64,000 bases of DNA, taken from positions 372,001-436,000 of the forward strand of contig NZ_UFTA01000002.1 of assembly GCF_900445265.1 (NCBI RefSeq), given 5' to 3'. A program made the position numbers and the translations under genes. The notes under the pieces were generated by a model. The model saw nothing but the letters and a program-made list of their open reading frames with translations, did no database searches and was not told the origin of the DNA. Source of the DNA: Anaerococcus octavius (GTDB lineage Bacteria > Bacillota > Clostridia > Tissierellales > Peptoniphilaceae). Below are positions 34,243 through 44,618 of the stretch, piece after piece. Within the stretch, counting starts at the first letter, position 1; each line of letters starts with the position of its first letter.

Positions 34243-34854
34243 CTATTCTCCTAATTCTTCTAGTGAAATTTGATTTTTTGTTTTTTCTCTCTCACTCATC
34301 TTTTGATTGTAGCATTCTCTGCATAGGGGTTCGTATTTATCCTTTGACCCGATTTGAATTCTGGATTCATCGGCAGACTTTCTATAGGAAGCCCATGCAT
34401 CTTCACCACAATTTGCACAAATAGCATGGTGTTTGGTAAGCTCATCAGCTATTGGCATTATTTCTTTTATGATTTCAAATGGTCTTGTTTTATAATCCAT
34501 GTCAAGACCAGAAACTACTATGGTTATACTTTTATCCATAAGTTTATTAAATATGTCAATAACTTCTGTTGGATCGTTTGGAAAAAATTGTACTTCGTCT
34601 ATACCTATAGCATCTAGTTCATGATTTGTAGCATAGGTTAAAACATCATTTAAATCTTCTACTTTTATAGCATCTAATTCTAGATTGTCGTGAGAAACTA
34701 TTTTTTTATCATCATCACGATTATCTACTGTTGGCTTGAAGGCCGCTATCTTATAGTTTGCTATTTTCATTCTGTAAAGTTCTCGCCATAGGGAAGTAGT
34801 TTTTCCTGAAAACATTGAGCCTGTGTGTACTATTAGTTTTCCTTGTTTTTTCAT
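34243..34854 (-). CDS. tdk: Thymidine kinase, type II
   Basis: Phosphorylates thymidine to dTMP in the salvage pathway. Seen: Walker A HTGSMFSGKTTS at residues 10-21; catalytic Glu in GIDEVQFF; TTP-contact region VVSGLDMDYKTRPF; and a zinc finger with CANC and CREC pairs near the C-terminus. 203 residues. Ends just after an imperfect hairpin (34230-34261) that may slow transcription. It starts ten bases downstream of the ychF stop, so the two are probably co-transcribed. Confidence 0.94.
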   Translation of the reverse strand: MKKQGKLIVHTGSMFSGKTTSLWRELYRMKIANYKIAAFKPTVDNRDDDKKIVSHDNLELDAIKVEDLNDVLTYATNHELDAIGIDEVQFFPNDPTEVIDIFNKLMDKSITIVVSGLDMDYKTRPFEIIKEIMPIADELTKHHAICANCGEDAWASYRKSADESRIQIGSKDKYEPLCRECYNQKMSEREKTKNQISLEELGE

Positions 34855-34863
34855 TATTTGACC

Positions 34864-35961
34864 TTATACATTAAATTTAAAGTTAACTACATCGCCATCT
34901 TTCATTATGTAGTCCTTGCCTTCCATTCTTAAAAGGCCTTTTTCGCGAGCTGCATTTATAGATCCACTATTTACTAAATCTTCATATGAAACTATCTCTG
35001 CTTTTATAAAGCCGCGTGATATATCGGTATGGATTTTGCCAGCAGCATCTACTGCTTTTGTTCCATTTGTTATAGTCCAAGCACGAGTTTCCATTTCTCC
35101 TGTTGTTAAAAAAGATATCAGATTTAATGTTTTGTAGCTATCTTTAATTACTTTATCTGTACCTGATTCGCTTAAACCAAGCATTTCTAAGAAATCTTCT
35201 CTTTCTTTGTCTGTATCTAATTCTGATATTTCTTGTTCGATTTTTGCAGAAACTATAGAAACTTCTGCATTTTCTTTTGTAGCAAAGTCTCTAACTTTTG
35301 CCACATATGGATTATCGGCACCATCATTTGCAGTATCTTCTTCATTTACATTGCATACATAAATAATTGGTTTTGTTGAAAGTAGTTGGTAAGAACGTAG
35401 TAATTTTTTTTCTTCATCATTTAACTTTAATATTCTAGCTGATTTGCCTTCTTCAAGTACTTCTTTTACCTTATCTAAAACGGCTACTTCTTTTGCTGCA
35501 TCCTTATCATTTCTAGCTACTTTTCTGCGTTTTTCTAAAACTTTTTCTATCATTTCTAGGTCTGCAAAAATAAGTTCTAGATTTATAGTTTCTATGTCTC
35601 GGATAGGATCTACAGATCCGTCAACGTGGGTTACGTTTGGATCGTCAAAGCATCTTAAAACTTCAACTATTGCATCAGTCTCTCTAATATTTGATAAAAA
35701 TTGGTTACCAAGACCTTCCCCTTTTGAGGCACCTTTTACGAGTCCTGCTATATCATAAAATTCTATGGCAGCTGGTACTATTTTTTTGGATTCACTCATT
35801 TCGGCTAAAACATCAAGTCTTTGATCAGGTACATTTACTAGCCCTACATTTGGATCGATTGTTGCAAATGGATAGTTAGCTATAAGTGCACCAGCTTTTG
35901 TGATTGCATTAAATAATGTTGATTTTCCAACGTTTGGCAATCCTACAATTCCAAGTTTCAT
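34864..35961 (-). CDS. ychF: Redox-regulated ATPase YchF (Obg family)
   Basis: OBG-family P-loop NTPase that prefers ATP and binds ribosomes. Seen: GLPNVGKSTLFNAITKA at residues 6-22; NYPFATIDPNVGLV; DIAGLVKGASKGEGLGNQFL (G3 region); a coiled coil of about 130-200; and the C-terminal TGS domain with FIKAEIVSYEDLV and MKDGDVVNFKFNV. 365 residues is the standard size. GAGGTGAG lies ahead of the ATG on the minus strand. First gene of a short operon with tdk. Confidence 0.95.
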   Translation of the reverse strand: MKLGIVGLPNVGKSTLFNAITKAGALIANYPFATIDPNVGLVNVPDQRLDVLAEMSESKKIVPAAIEFYDIAGLVKGASKGEGLGNQFLSNIRETDAIVEVLRCFDDPNVTHVDGSVDPIRDIETINLELIFADLEMIEKVLEKRRKVARNDKDAAKEVAVLDKVKEVLEEGKSARILKLNDEEKKLLRSYQLLSTKPIIYVCNVNEEDTANDGADNPYVAKVRDFATKENAEVSIVSAKIEQEISELDTDKEREDFLEMLGLSESGTDKVIKDSYKTLNLISFLTTGEMETRAWTITNGTKAVDAAGKIHTDISRGFIKAEIVSYEDLVNSGSINAAREKGLLRMEGKDYIMKDGDVVNFKFNV

Positions 35962-36138
35962 TTTTTAATCTCACCTCTTATATAATTTTAAACATTGCTT
36001 TCATTATAATTGATTTGTTAAAAAATTCAATTGTCAATATGCTACCAAACACAGGTCAAAATGGTATAATTACTTTATAAAATAATGATATTTTAACATT
36101 TTGGTAAAAATATTTTTAAAAAATTTAAGGGAGTTAAC

Positions 36139-37914
36139 ATGAATATTGATCAAAGATTAGAACAATTAAGAAGCTTAATGGCAGAAAGAAAGATTGATGC
36201 ATACATAATACCTACTTCTGATCCACATCAGTCAGAGTATTTATCAGATCATTATAAAGAAAGAGAATTTATCTCTGGTTTTACAGGATCTGCAGGAACT
36301 GCTGTTATAACTCCAAATGAAGCTAAAGTTTGGACGGATTCAAGATATTTCTTACAAGCAGAAAAAGAACTCTCATCATCAGAGTTTGAATTAATGAAGA
36401 TGGCGGATGAAAACTATCCAACAGTTGAAGAATACTTAGATCAAAATGTAAGTGAATTTGGTAAAATTGCCTTTAATGGTAATTTATTTTCTGTAAGAGA
36501 GTATAAATCACTTAGCGAATCCATGGGATCACGTACTTTAGTTTCAGATATAGACTATATTTCAGATTTATGGAAGGATCGTCCAGATCTTCGCAATGAC
36601 AAAGCTTGGTTATTACCAGAAGAATATGTTGGAGAAAGTACAAGCTCAAAATTATCCCGTATTCGTAAAGAAATGGAGAAAAACAGCTATGACTACTATT
36701 TTATAGGAGCTGTTGAAGATATTTGCTGGCTATTAAATATTAGAGGCAATGATATTGACTTTAATCCAGTTGTTCTTTGCTATATGCTTATTTCTAAAGA
36801 TAGGGCATATTTATGTATTGACCAAAATAAACTAGATGGAGAAGTAAAAGATTATTTACAACAAAATAAAGTTAAAATTTACTCCTATGATTATATTTTC
36901 ACTCTATTAAAGGATATACCAGGCAAAAACCGCATTTTCCTAGATCCTACTCGTACAAATGTAGCGATATATGATGCTATAAACTCTAATGTAAAAATTT
37001 CAACTGGCATAAATATTACAACAAATATGAAAGCCATCAAAAATGAAACTGAAATAGAAAATACAAAAAAAGCTTATATTATAGATGGAGTAACTTTATT
37101 AAAATTCTTTAATTGGTTAGAAGTAGGTGCTTCAACTGGCACATTAAATGAATATGTTGCTAGCAAAAAGCTTCACGAATTACGTGCGGAAAATGAGAGC
37201 TTTGTGGAAGAATCTTTTGAATCAATAATTGGTTATAAGGATAATGCAGCGATTGTTCACTATGCACCAAAAAATGTAGGATCAAAAACAATTGGAACTG
37301 AAGGCTTAATTTTAATGGATACAGGGGCTCACTACAAAGAAGGAACAACTGATATTACAAGAACTGTTGCCCTAGGAAACTTAACACAAGCTGAAAAAGA
37401 TGATTATACCTTGGTTTTAAAATCACATATTGCATTATTTTTAGCTAAATTTAAAGAAAAAACTACTGGAGAAAGACTAGATGTAATAGCAAAATATCCA
37501 TTATGGAAGGCAGGAAAAGACTTCTTCCATGGAACAGGACACGGAGTAGGATATTTATTAACTGTTCACGAAGGTCCACAAAGATTAGGTGTAGGCAAGG
37601 GATCAGAAATAGAATTTAAAGAACATATGTTTACATCAGTAGAACCAGGCTTATATATTGCAAATAGCCACGGAATCAGAATAGAAAATCAAGCGGTAGT
37701 AGAAAAAGCTTTAGAAAACGAATTTGGAAGCTTTTTACAATTAGAAACATTAACATACTTGCCAATTGACACTAGACCAGTAAATATAGATATGTTAACA
37801 AAAGAAGAAATTGATTGGATAAATAATTATAATCAAAAATGCGAAAACGTACTAGCTCCACACTTAGAAGGATCAGATTTAGAGTACTTGAAAGAGAGTT
37901 GTAAACAAATTTGA
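36139..37914 (+). CDS. pepP: Xaa-Pro aminopeptidase, M24B family
   Basis: Metallopeptidase removing an N-terminal residue before proline. Seen: 591 residues with two creatinase-like N-terminal domains (starting RLEQLRSLMAERKIDAYIIPT), then the pita-bread domain with metal ligands: Asp in LMDTGAHYKEGTTDITR (both Asp), His in FFHGTGHGVGYLLTVHEGP, Glu in SVEPGLY and Glu in GIRIENQ. The long three-domain form is typical of eukaryote-like and Firmicute enzymes. AAGGGAG precedes the start. Its stop overlaps the uvrC start, so the two are coupled. Confidence 0.93.
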   Translation: MNIDQRLEQLRSLMAERKIDAYIIPTSDPHQSEYLSDHYKEREFISGFTGSAGTAVITPNEAKVWTDSRYFLQAEKELSSSEFELMKMADENYPTVEEYLDQNVSEFGKIAFNGNLFSVREYKSLSESMGSRTLVSDIDYISDLWKDRPDLRNDKAWLLPEEYVGESTSSKLSRIRKEMEKNSYDYYFIGAVEDICWLLNIRGNDIDFNPVVLCYMLISKDRAYLCIDQNKLDGEVKDYLQQNKVKIYSYDYIFTLLKDIPGKNRIFLDPTRTNVAIYDAINSNVKISTGINITTNMKAIKNETEIENTKKAYIIDGVTLLKFFNWLEVGASTGTLNEYVASKKLHELRAENESFVEESFESIIGYKDNAAIVHYAPKNVGSKTIGTEGLILMDTGAHYKEGTTDITRTVALGNLTQAEKDDYTLVLKSHIALFLAKFKEKTTGERLDVIAKYPLWKAGKDFFHGTGHGVGYLLTVHEGPQRLGVGKGSEIEFKEHMFTSVEPGLYIANSHGIRIENQAVVEKALENEFGSFLQLETLTYLPIDTRPVNIDMLTKEEIDWINNYNQKCENVLAPHLEGSDLEYLKESCKQI

Positions 37915-39761
37915 GTAAAGAAGAACTAAAGGCGAAACTAAAAGAACTACCTGACTTACCAGGAGTTTATATAATGAGAAATGCCGATGATAAGATAATT
38001 TATGTCGGCAAGGCAATTAATCTAAAAAAAAGAGTTCGCCAGTATTTTGACAATAATAAAAATAAAGGTGCCAAAGTCTTAGCTATGGTCTCTCATATTG
38101 ACCACTTTGAATATATCATTGTGGAAAATGAAGTAGAGGCCTTAGTTTTAGAATCAAACCTTATAAAGAAAAATAGACCCAAATATAACATAGTCCTACG
38201 CGATGATAAGCAATACCCTTATATCAAAATAACTAATGAAAAATATCCACGCATCCAAAAAGTAAGGCAAATTTATAATGACAAGGCAGATTACTATGGA
38301 CCCTATCCTGATGCTTATGCAGTAAATGATGCTATAGATCTATTTCATTTGTACTATCCATTTAGAACTTGTAACTTAGATTTTGATAAAGGACAGACTT
38401 TAGATAGACCATGCTTAAATTATTTTATAAAAAAATGTAAGGGACCATGTATTTATAACGAGGATGAGTCTCGTTATATGGAGCATATAGAAGATATTAA
38501 AGAATTTTTGGAAAACAAATCGGAAAAAATCCCTAATTGGGTTTTAGAAAAAATGAATGAGGAAAGTTCTAAATTAAACTTTGAAATGGCAACAAAATAT
38601 AGAGATTATTACAGAGCTTTATCCACTATATCTGAAAGGCAAAAAATCACTGAAACTGCTGGAGAAGATATGGATATAGTTGCAATGAGCAAGGGAATAA
38701 CAGCCATTGTTATGCAAGTATTTTTAATGCGCCAGGGAAAAATTGTAGAAAGAGAACACTTTATAATTAAAAATGATTATTCGGAAAGCAATGAAGAGAT
38801 AATGTCATCTTTTATAAAGCAATTTTACCTGGATATAATGTATGTTCCAAAAGAAATACTTATAGAAATAGAGCCATATGATTTAAAGACTATCAATGAA
38901 TTTTTAAACCAAAAACGTGGATCCAAGGTTTTAATTCATGAACCAAAACTAGGCAGGAAAAAAGATTTATTAAATATGGCACTTACAAATGCTAATGATA
39001 TGCGTATAAAATACGAAAAGCAAGTAGAAAAAAAAGATCGCAAGAAATCTGCCGGTATCAATCAGTTAAAAGAAATATTAAATATGTCTGAGATAAAAAG
39101 AATCGAATGTTATGATATTTCAAATACATCTGGAGTCCAATCTGTAGGTTCTATGGTGGTTTTTGAAGATGGTCATTCGAATCCTAAAGAATATAGAAAA
39201 TTCAAAATAAAAACTATAGAAGGACCCAACGACTATGGCTCATTAAAAGAAGTTTTAACCCGCAGATTTAAAAATGGTATTAAAGAAATGCAAAAAGGAA
39301 ATACCACAACAGGATTTGGATATATGCCAGATTTGATATTAATGGATGGAGGCAAAGGACAAGTAACATCTGCCTTGGAAATATTAGATGAATTTAAACT
39401 TGATATAGAAATTGCAGGACTAGTTAAAGATGATAAGCATACCACACGTGCAATTATATACCAAGGTGAAGAAATATCTATAAATAGAAGAGATCCAGTT
39501 TATAAATTAATTTATGAAATCCAAGAAGAAGCCCATAGATTTGCAATAAATTATCATAGAAAACTGATGCAAAATACTATGAAAAGTTCAGAACTAGATA
39601 ATATTAAGGGTGTAGGTGAAAAAACTAGAATTAATTTATATAAGCATTTTAAAAGTATATCAAATATAAAAAAAGCAAGTGTAGAAGAGCTTATGCAAGT
39701 GCCCTTAGTTGGCAAATCCCAAGCCCTAGAAATATATAAATACTTTAGGCTAAAGGGATAG
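37911..39761 (+). CDS. uvrC: UvrABC system protein C
   Basis: Nucleotide excision repair endonuclease that cuts both sides of a lesion. Seen: GIY-YIG nuclease domain with GVYIMRNADDKIIYVGKAIN (residues 19-38); a cysteine-rich region with CNLDF and CKGPCIY; UVR domain near 200-235 (LNFEMATKYRDYYRAL); C-terminal RNase H-like nuclease with ECYDISNTSGVQSVGSMV and LILMDGGKGQVTSAL; and the helix-hairpin-helix end. 616 residues, complete. The start is TTG at 37911, four bases overlapping the pepP stop; no better start is in frame nearby. Confidence 0.95.
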   Translation: MSKEELKAKLKELPDLPGVYIMRNADDKIIYVGKAINLKKRVRQYFDNNKNKGAKVLAMVSHIDHFEYIIVENEVEALVLESNLIKKNRPKYNIVLRDDKQYPYIKITNEKYPRIQKVRQIYNDKADYYGPYPDAYAVNDAIDLFHLYYPFRTCNLDFDKGQTLDRPCLNYFIKKCKGPCIYNEDESRYMEHIEDIKEFLENKSEKIPNWVLEKMNEESSKLNFEMATKYRDYYRALSTISERQKITETAGEDMDIVAMSKGITAIVMQVFLMRQGKIVEREHFIIKNDYSESNEEIMSSFIKQFYLDIMYVPKEILIEIEPYDLKTINEFLNQKRGSKVLIHEPKLGRKKDLLNMALTNANDMRIKYEKQVEKKDRKKSAGINQLKEILNMSEIKRIECYDISNTSGVQSVGSMVVFEDGHSNPKEYRKFKIKTIEGPNDYGSLKEVLTRRFKNGIKEMQKGNTTTGFGYMPDLILMDGGKGQVTSALEILDEFKLDIEIAGLVKDDKHTTRAIIYQGEEISINRRDPVYKLIYEIQEEAHRFAINYHRKLMQNTMKSSELDNIKGVGEKTRINLYKHFKSISNIKKASVEELMQVPLVGKSQALEIYKYFRLKG

Positions 39762-39776
39762 GTTAAGGAGAAAATA

Positions 39777-40808
39777 ATGGAGTCAGATGAAAATAAAAAA
39801 GATGATGATCTAATAGAAACTTTAGTTCATCGTGAAATAATTTCTAAGCAAGTTGAACAAGGTGAGAAAATAAAAGAAATAAAATTACACAAAGTAGTTG
39901 AAAGACTAGGTTTAGAAGTTGTTCATCAATCAACAGATTATTTTGAAATCACTCTTACAAGTGCAGACGTAAACCGTCCAGGCTTGCAGTTAGCAGGGTA
40001 TTTAGAAAAATTTCCATACCAAAGACTTCAAGTAATAGGTGCTGTAGAATATAATTATTTAATGGGGCTAGATAGTAAGCTCCAATATGAAAGATTTAGG
40101 GGCATACTTGCTTATAGCATTCCTGCTGTTATTTTTTCCTATAATGCAGATATTAATCAGGATATATTAGACTTAGCAGATTATTACAATAAGACTCTGC
40201 TAAGGTCAGCTAAAAAAACCACTAAGCTTATTTCTGCAATTTCTGATGAACTAGAATATCAGCTAGCACCAAGGAGCAATATTCACGGAGAACTTCTAGA
40301 AGTATTTGGTATAGGCGTTTTAATTATGGGTAAATCATCTGTTGGTAAAAGTGAAACCGCCCTTGACCTGGTAAATCGAGGACACAGGTTGGTAGCAGAT
40401 GATATGGTAGACATAATGGCATTTGATAATAAACTTACAGGATCATCACCAGATAATATTCGCCATTATATGGAAATAAGAGGGCTGGGAATAGTGAATG
40501 TGAGAAGGCTCTATGGAACAGGTTCTGTAAAAAATAGTACACAAATAGAGCTGGTAATAGAGCTAGAGCAATGGAAAGAAGATTACGAATACGATAGATT
40601 GGGATTAGACAATCATTATGTAAAACTATTAAATGTAAAAGTACCCCATTTAGTAGTGCCTGTTAGAGCGGGACGAAATCTTGCCTTAATAGTAGAAGTA
40701 GCTGCCATGAATCAAAGAGAGAAAAATTTTGGATACAATGCAGCTAAAGTTATGACAGATAATATTTTTCATAAAAACTTAGATAAGGAAAACGATGACT
40801 TCGAATAG
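39777..40808 (+). CDS. hprK: HPr kinase/phosphorylase
   Basis: Phosphorylates and dephosphorylates HPr at Ser46 to control carbon catabolite repression. Seen: N-terminal domain of about 140 residues; Walker A IMGKSSVGKSETALDL near residues 183-198; RGHRLVADDMVDI with the catalytic Asp pair; and the family signature EIRGLGIVNVRRLYG. The C-terminal helix is normal. 343 residues, slightly longer than usual at both ends. ATG follows TAAGGAG. It is the third gene of the pepP-uvrC-hprK run, closed by a terminator. Confidence 0.95.
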   Translation: MESDENKKDDDLIETLVHREIISKQVEQGEKIKEIKLHKVVERLGLEVVHQSTDYFEITLTSADVNRPGLQLAGYLEKFPYQRLQVIGAVEYNYLMGLDSKLQYERFRGILAYSIPAVIFSYNADINQDILDLADYYNKTLLRSAKKTTKLISAISDELEYQLAPRSNIHGELLEVFGIGVLIMGKSSVGKSETALDLVNRGHRLVADDMVDIMAFDNKLTGSSPDNIRHYMEIRGLGIVNVRRLYGTGSVKNSTQIELVIELEQWKEDYEYDRLGLDNHYVKLLNVKVPHLVVPVRAGRNLALIVEVAAMNQREKNFGYNAAKVMTDNIFHKNLDKENDDFE

Positions 40809-40830
40809 GTTATCGTTTTTTTATTTTTTA
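40791..40830 (+). terminator. Terminator of the pepP-uvrC-hprK operon
   Basis: AACGATGAC at 40791-40799 pairs with GTTATCGTT at 40809-40817 (one G-U pair), followed by a T-run. The left arm is inside hprK. Confidence 0.88.
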
Positions 40831-40903
40831 GAAAAATTTCCTAAAAAAAAATCAATTACTTTTTAATAAATTATCGAAATTTTGTTTTATTTAATAAATG
40901 CTC

Positions 40904-40932
40904 TTGACATTCCCAAGAATGTTATTTATACT
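40904..40932 (+). promoter_or_regulatory. Sigma-A promoter of nifJ with palindrome between the -35 and -10 boxes
   Basis: TTGACA at 40904-40909, exactly 17 bases, then TATACT at 40927-40932: close to consensus, as expected for a highly expressed enzyme. A palindrome ACATTC-CCAA-GAATGT (40907-40922) starts inside the -35 box and fills most of the spacer, a position where a bound repressor would block RNA polymerase. The regulator is not identified. Confidence 0.8.
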
Positions 40933-40981
40933 TAAATTAGTGTTAACGATAATTGCTTATTAATTATTTTAGGAGGTCTAA

Positions 40982-43900
40982 ATGACAATTACTAGAGCAA
41001 TGAAGACTATGGACGGTAATACCGCTGCAGCTCACGTATCATACGCATTTACAGACGTTGCAACCATTTACCCAATCACACCATCTTCACCAATGCCAGA
41101 ATCTATTGATGTTTGGTCATCAAATGGACGTAAAAATGTTTTCGATAGAGAAGTTATGGTTAAAGAAATGCAATCTGAAGCAGGTGCAGCAGGAGCATTT
41201 CACGGATCATTAGCAGCTGGAGCACTTACTACTACATACACAGCAAGCCAAGGTTTATTATTAATGATACCTAATATGTATAAAGTTGCTGGAGAAAGAT
41301 TACCAGGTGTATTCCACGTTGCAGCTAGAACCGTAGCTACACACGCTCTTTCAATATATGGAGATCACTCAGATATTTACGCAGCTAGACAAACAGGTTG
41401 TGCTATGCTTTGTTCAAACTCTGTTCAAGAAGTAATGGACTTATCACCAGTAGCTCACTTATCAGCTATTAAAGGTAGATTACCATTCGTAAACTTCTTT
41501 GATGGATTTAGAACAAGCCATGAAATTCAAAAAATTAATGTTTGGGATTACGAAACATTAAGCGATTTAGTAGACTTTGATGCAGTTGATGCATTCAAAA
41601 ATAACTCACTTAACCCAGAAAGACCAAAACACATGGGTACAGCTGAGAAAAATATCTTCTTCCAAAGAACTGTTGCAGCAAATAATGCTTACACAGAAAT
41701 CGTTGGTATTGTAGAAGATTACATGAACCAAATTAATGAGCTAATTGGAACAGACTACAGCTTATTTAACTACTACGGAGCAGAAGATGCTGAAGAAGTT
41801 ATCGTAGCTATGGGTTCTGTTTGTCAAACAATCCGTGAAACTATTGATGAATTATCTAAAGATGGATACAAAATTGGTTTAGTTGAAGTTCACTTATTCA
41901 GACCATTCTCAAAAGAACACTTATTAAAAGTTGTTCCAAAATCAGTTAAGAAAATTGCTGTTCTTGATAGAACTAAAGAACAAGGGGCTGAAGGACAACC
42001 TCTATACTTAGATGTTAAATCAGCATTCTATGGTGTTGAAGATGCACCAGTTATCTTTGGTGGTATATATGGTCTTTCAAGTAAAGATACTGTTCCAGGA
42101 GACATCAAAGCAGTATATGACAACTTAAGAAAAGAAGATACAAAAGATCACTTCACACTTTCAATCACAGATGATGTTACAAATACATCATTAGAAAGAG
42201 AAGACTTCAAAATTCGCCATGAAGGAACTACAAGATGTAAATTCTGGGGATTCGGATCTGATGGTACTGTTGGTGCTAACAAACAAGCTATCAAAATCAT
42301 CGGTGATAACACAGATATGTACGCCCAAGGATATTTCGACTACGACTCTAAAAAATCTGGTGGTCTAACAATGTCTCACTTAAGATTTGGTAAAGAACCA
42401 ATCAAATCAACATATCTATTAGATGAAGCTGACTTTATGTCACTTTCAAAACAAGCTTATGTAAACCAATATGACATCTTACGTGGATTAAAAGATAATG
42501 GTACATTCCTACTTAACTGTACATGGGAAGAAGACCAATTAGAAGAACATCTTCCAGCTAAGATGAAAAGATATCTTGCAAATCATAACATTGATTTCTA
42601 CATCATTGATGCAAGCCACATTGCTGAAAAAATCGGTTTAGGTTCTAGAACAAATATGATCATGCAAGCTGCATTCTTCAACTTATCACAAGTACTTCCA
42701 GTTGATGAAGCAGTAGGATACTTAAAAGATTCTATCGTTAAAGCATATGGTCACAAAGGTGATGACATCGTAAACATGAACTATGCAGCTGTAGATGCAG
42801 GTTTAGAAGCTGCTCATAAAGTTGAAGTTCCAGCTGAATGGGCTAATGCTGAAGACGAAGCTAAAGAAGAAAACAAAGACCTACCTGAATTTGTTAAAAA
42901 TATCTTAAAACCAATGATCGAACAAAAAGAAGATGACATCCCAGTTTCTGCTTTTGTTGATCTAGATCTTGAAAATGGTGAATTCCCATCAGGTACAACT
43001 GCATACGAAAAACGTGGTATTGCATTAAACGTACCAGAATGGCAAATGGAAAATTGTATCCAATGTAACCAATGTTCATTCGTATGCCCACACGCTGTAA
43101 TTAGACCATTCCTAGTAACAGAAGAAGAAAAAGCAAATGCACCAGAAAACTTTGAAACAAAACAAGCTATTGGTAAAGGATTTGAAGAATATCAATTCAG
43201 AATTCAAGTTTCTCCATTAGATTGTACAGGTTGTGGAAACTGTGCTGATATTTGTCCAGCTCCAGAAAAAGCTCTACTTATGAAACCATTCGAAGAACAA
43301 GTAGAAAACCAAAAAGACAACTGGACATATGCTCACGAAGAAGTTGGCTACAAAGAAGATGTTATGGATGATAAAACACTTAAAGGAAGCCAATTCAAAC
43401 AACCATTACTACAATTCTCAGGAGCTTGTGCAGGTTGTGGTGAAACTCCATACGCTAAACTTGTAACACAATTATTTGGTGACAGAATGTATGTTGCAAA
43501 TGCTACAGGTTGTTCATCAATCTGGGGAGCAAGTGCACCAGCTATGTCATACACAATCAACCAAGAATCAGGTAAAGGTCCAGCTTGGGGTAACTCATTA
43601 TTTGAAGATGCTGCTGAATACGGATATGGTATTAAATTAGCTGCAGAATCAAACAAATTATTACTAGAAACAAGAATGAACTCATTCTTAGATCTAAACC
43701 TTGATACACCATTAAACGATGCATTCAAAATGTGGTTAGAAGGAAAAGAAGATGTAAACGCATCTAAAGAAGCAACAGCTAAAATCCTTAACCTTCAAGA
43801 CGAAACAGTAGATAGCGAAGAAGGAAAAGCAATTCTTAAAGACATTTACAATCTAAAAGACTACATGATCAAAAAATCATTATGGATCTTCGGTGGTGAC

Positions 43901-44521
43901 GGATGGAGCTATGACATCGGATTTGGTGGTGTTGACCACGTATTAGCAAGTGGTGAAAATGTAAACATCCTTGTATTCGATACAGAAGTTTACTCAAATA
44001 CAGGTGGACAATCATCTAAATCTACACCATTATCTGCAGTAGCACAATTCGCTGCATCAGGTAAAAAAGTACGTAAAAAAGACCTTGGTTTAATGATGAC
44101 TTCTTATGGATATGTTTACGTAGCACAAGTTGCTATGGGAGCTAACCAAAACCAAGTAGTAAAAGCTATCAAAGAAGCTGAAAGCTACGATGGACCATCA
44201 TTAATTATTGCATACGCACCATGTATAAATCACGGAATTAGAATTGGTATGGGCAAATCTCAATTTAGAGAAAAACAAGCTGTTCAAGCTGGTTACTGGC
44301 ACTTATGGAGATTTGACCCAAGACTTGCTGACGAGGGTAAAAATCCGTTCCAATTAGACTCTAAAGAACCTACTGAGTCATTCCAAGAATTCTTACAAGG
44401 CGAAGTTAGATACTCTTCACTTAAGAGATCATTCCCAGAAACAGCAGATCAATTATATGCAGAAGCTGAAAAAGCTGCAAATGAAAGATATGAAACATAT
44501 AAAAGACTTGCTGGTAAATAA
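40982..44521 (+). CDS. nifJ: Pyruvate:ferredoxin (flavodoxin) oxidoreductase
   Basis: Oxidatively decarboxylates pyruvate to acetyl-CoA and reduces ferredoxin; central in anaerobic fermentation. Seen: 1179 residues in the single-chain order: pyrimidine-binding domain with YPITPSSPMPESID; transketolase-like domain II; gamma domain; two 4Fe-4S motifs, CIQCNQCSFVCP from residue 692 and CTGCGNCADICP from 748; then the thiamine-diphosphate domain with SGACAGCGETPYAKL and GDGWSYDIGFGG, and a third cluster involving the CAGC region and a C-terminal Cys in YAPCINHG. Codon use (many AAC, GAC, TTC, ATC) differs from neighbours in the way of highly expressed genes. AGGAGGTC precedes ATG. Confidence 0.97.
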   Translation: MTITRAMKTMDGNTAAAHVSYAFTDVATIYPITPSSPMPESIDVWSSNGRKNVFDREVMVKEMQSEAGAAGAFHGSLAAGALTTTYTASQGLLLMIPNMYKVAGERLPGVFHVAARTVATHALSIYGDHSDIYAARQTGCAMLCSNSVQEVMDLSPVAHLSAIKGRLPFVNFFDGFRTSHEIQKINVWDYETLSDLVDFDAVDAFKNNSLNPERPKHMGTAEKNIFFQRTVAANNAYTEIVGIVEDYMNQINELIGTDYSLFNYYGAEDAEEVIVAMGSVCQTIRETIDELSKDGYKIGLVEVHLFRPFSKEHLLKVVPKSVKKIAVLDRTKEQGAEGQPLYLDVKSAFYGVEDAPVIFGGIYGLSSKDTVPGDIKAVYDNLRKEDTKDHFTLSITDDVTNTSLEREDFKIRHEGTTRCKFWGFGSDGTVGANKQAIKIIGDNTDMYAQGYFDYDSKKSGGLTMSHLRFGKEPIKSTYLLDEADFMSLSKQAYVNQYDILRGLKDNGTFLLNCTWEEDQLEEHLPAKMKRYLANHNIDFYIIDASHIAEKIGLGSRTNMIMQAAFFNLSQVLPVDEAVGYLKDSIVKAYGHKGDDIVNMNYAAVDAGLEAAHKVEVPAEWANAEDEAKEENKDLPEFVKNILKPMIEQKEDDIPVSAFVDLDLENGEFPSGTTAYEKRGIALNVPEWQMENCIQCNQCSFVCPHAVIRPFLVTEEEKANAPENFETKQAIGKGFEEYQFRIQVSPLDCTGCGNCADICPAPEKALLMKPFEEQVENQKDNWTYAHEEVGYKEDVMDDKTLKGSQFKQPLLQFSGACAGCGETPYAKLVTQLFGDRMYVANATGCSSIWGASAPAMSYTINQESGKGPAWGNSLFEDAAEYGYGIKLAAESNKLLLETRMNSFLDLNLDTPLNDAFKMWLEGKEDVNASKEATAKILNLQDETVDSEEGKAILKDIYNLKDYMIKKSLWIFGGDGWSYDIGFGGVDHVLASGENVNILVFDTEVYSNTGGQSSKSTPLSAVAQFAASGKKVRKKDLGLMMTSYGYVYVAQVAMGANQNQVVKAIKEAESYDGPSLIIAYAPCINHGIRIGMGKSQFREKQAVQAGYWHLWRFDPRLADEGKNPFQLDSKEPTESFQEFLQGEVRYSSLKRSFPETADQLYAEAEKAANERYETYKRLAGK

Positions 44522-44540
44522 GAATTAAAAATTAGTTATT

Positions 44541-44573
44541 AAAAATGCCATATGAAAATATGGCATTTTTTTT
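44541..44573 (+). terminator. Terminator of nifJ
   Basis: AAAAATGCCATAT-GAAA-ATATGGCATTTTT plus further T: 13-bp perfect stem with GNRA-type GAAA loop. Confidence 0.96.
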
Positions 44574-44618
44574 AAAATAATAAATAAAAATTTTAACAAT
44601 ATTTATTTAGGAGCTAAA

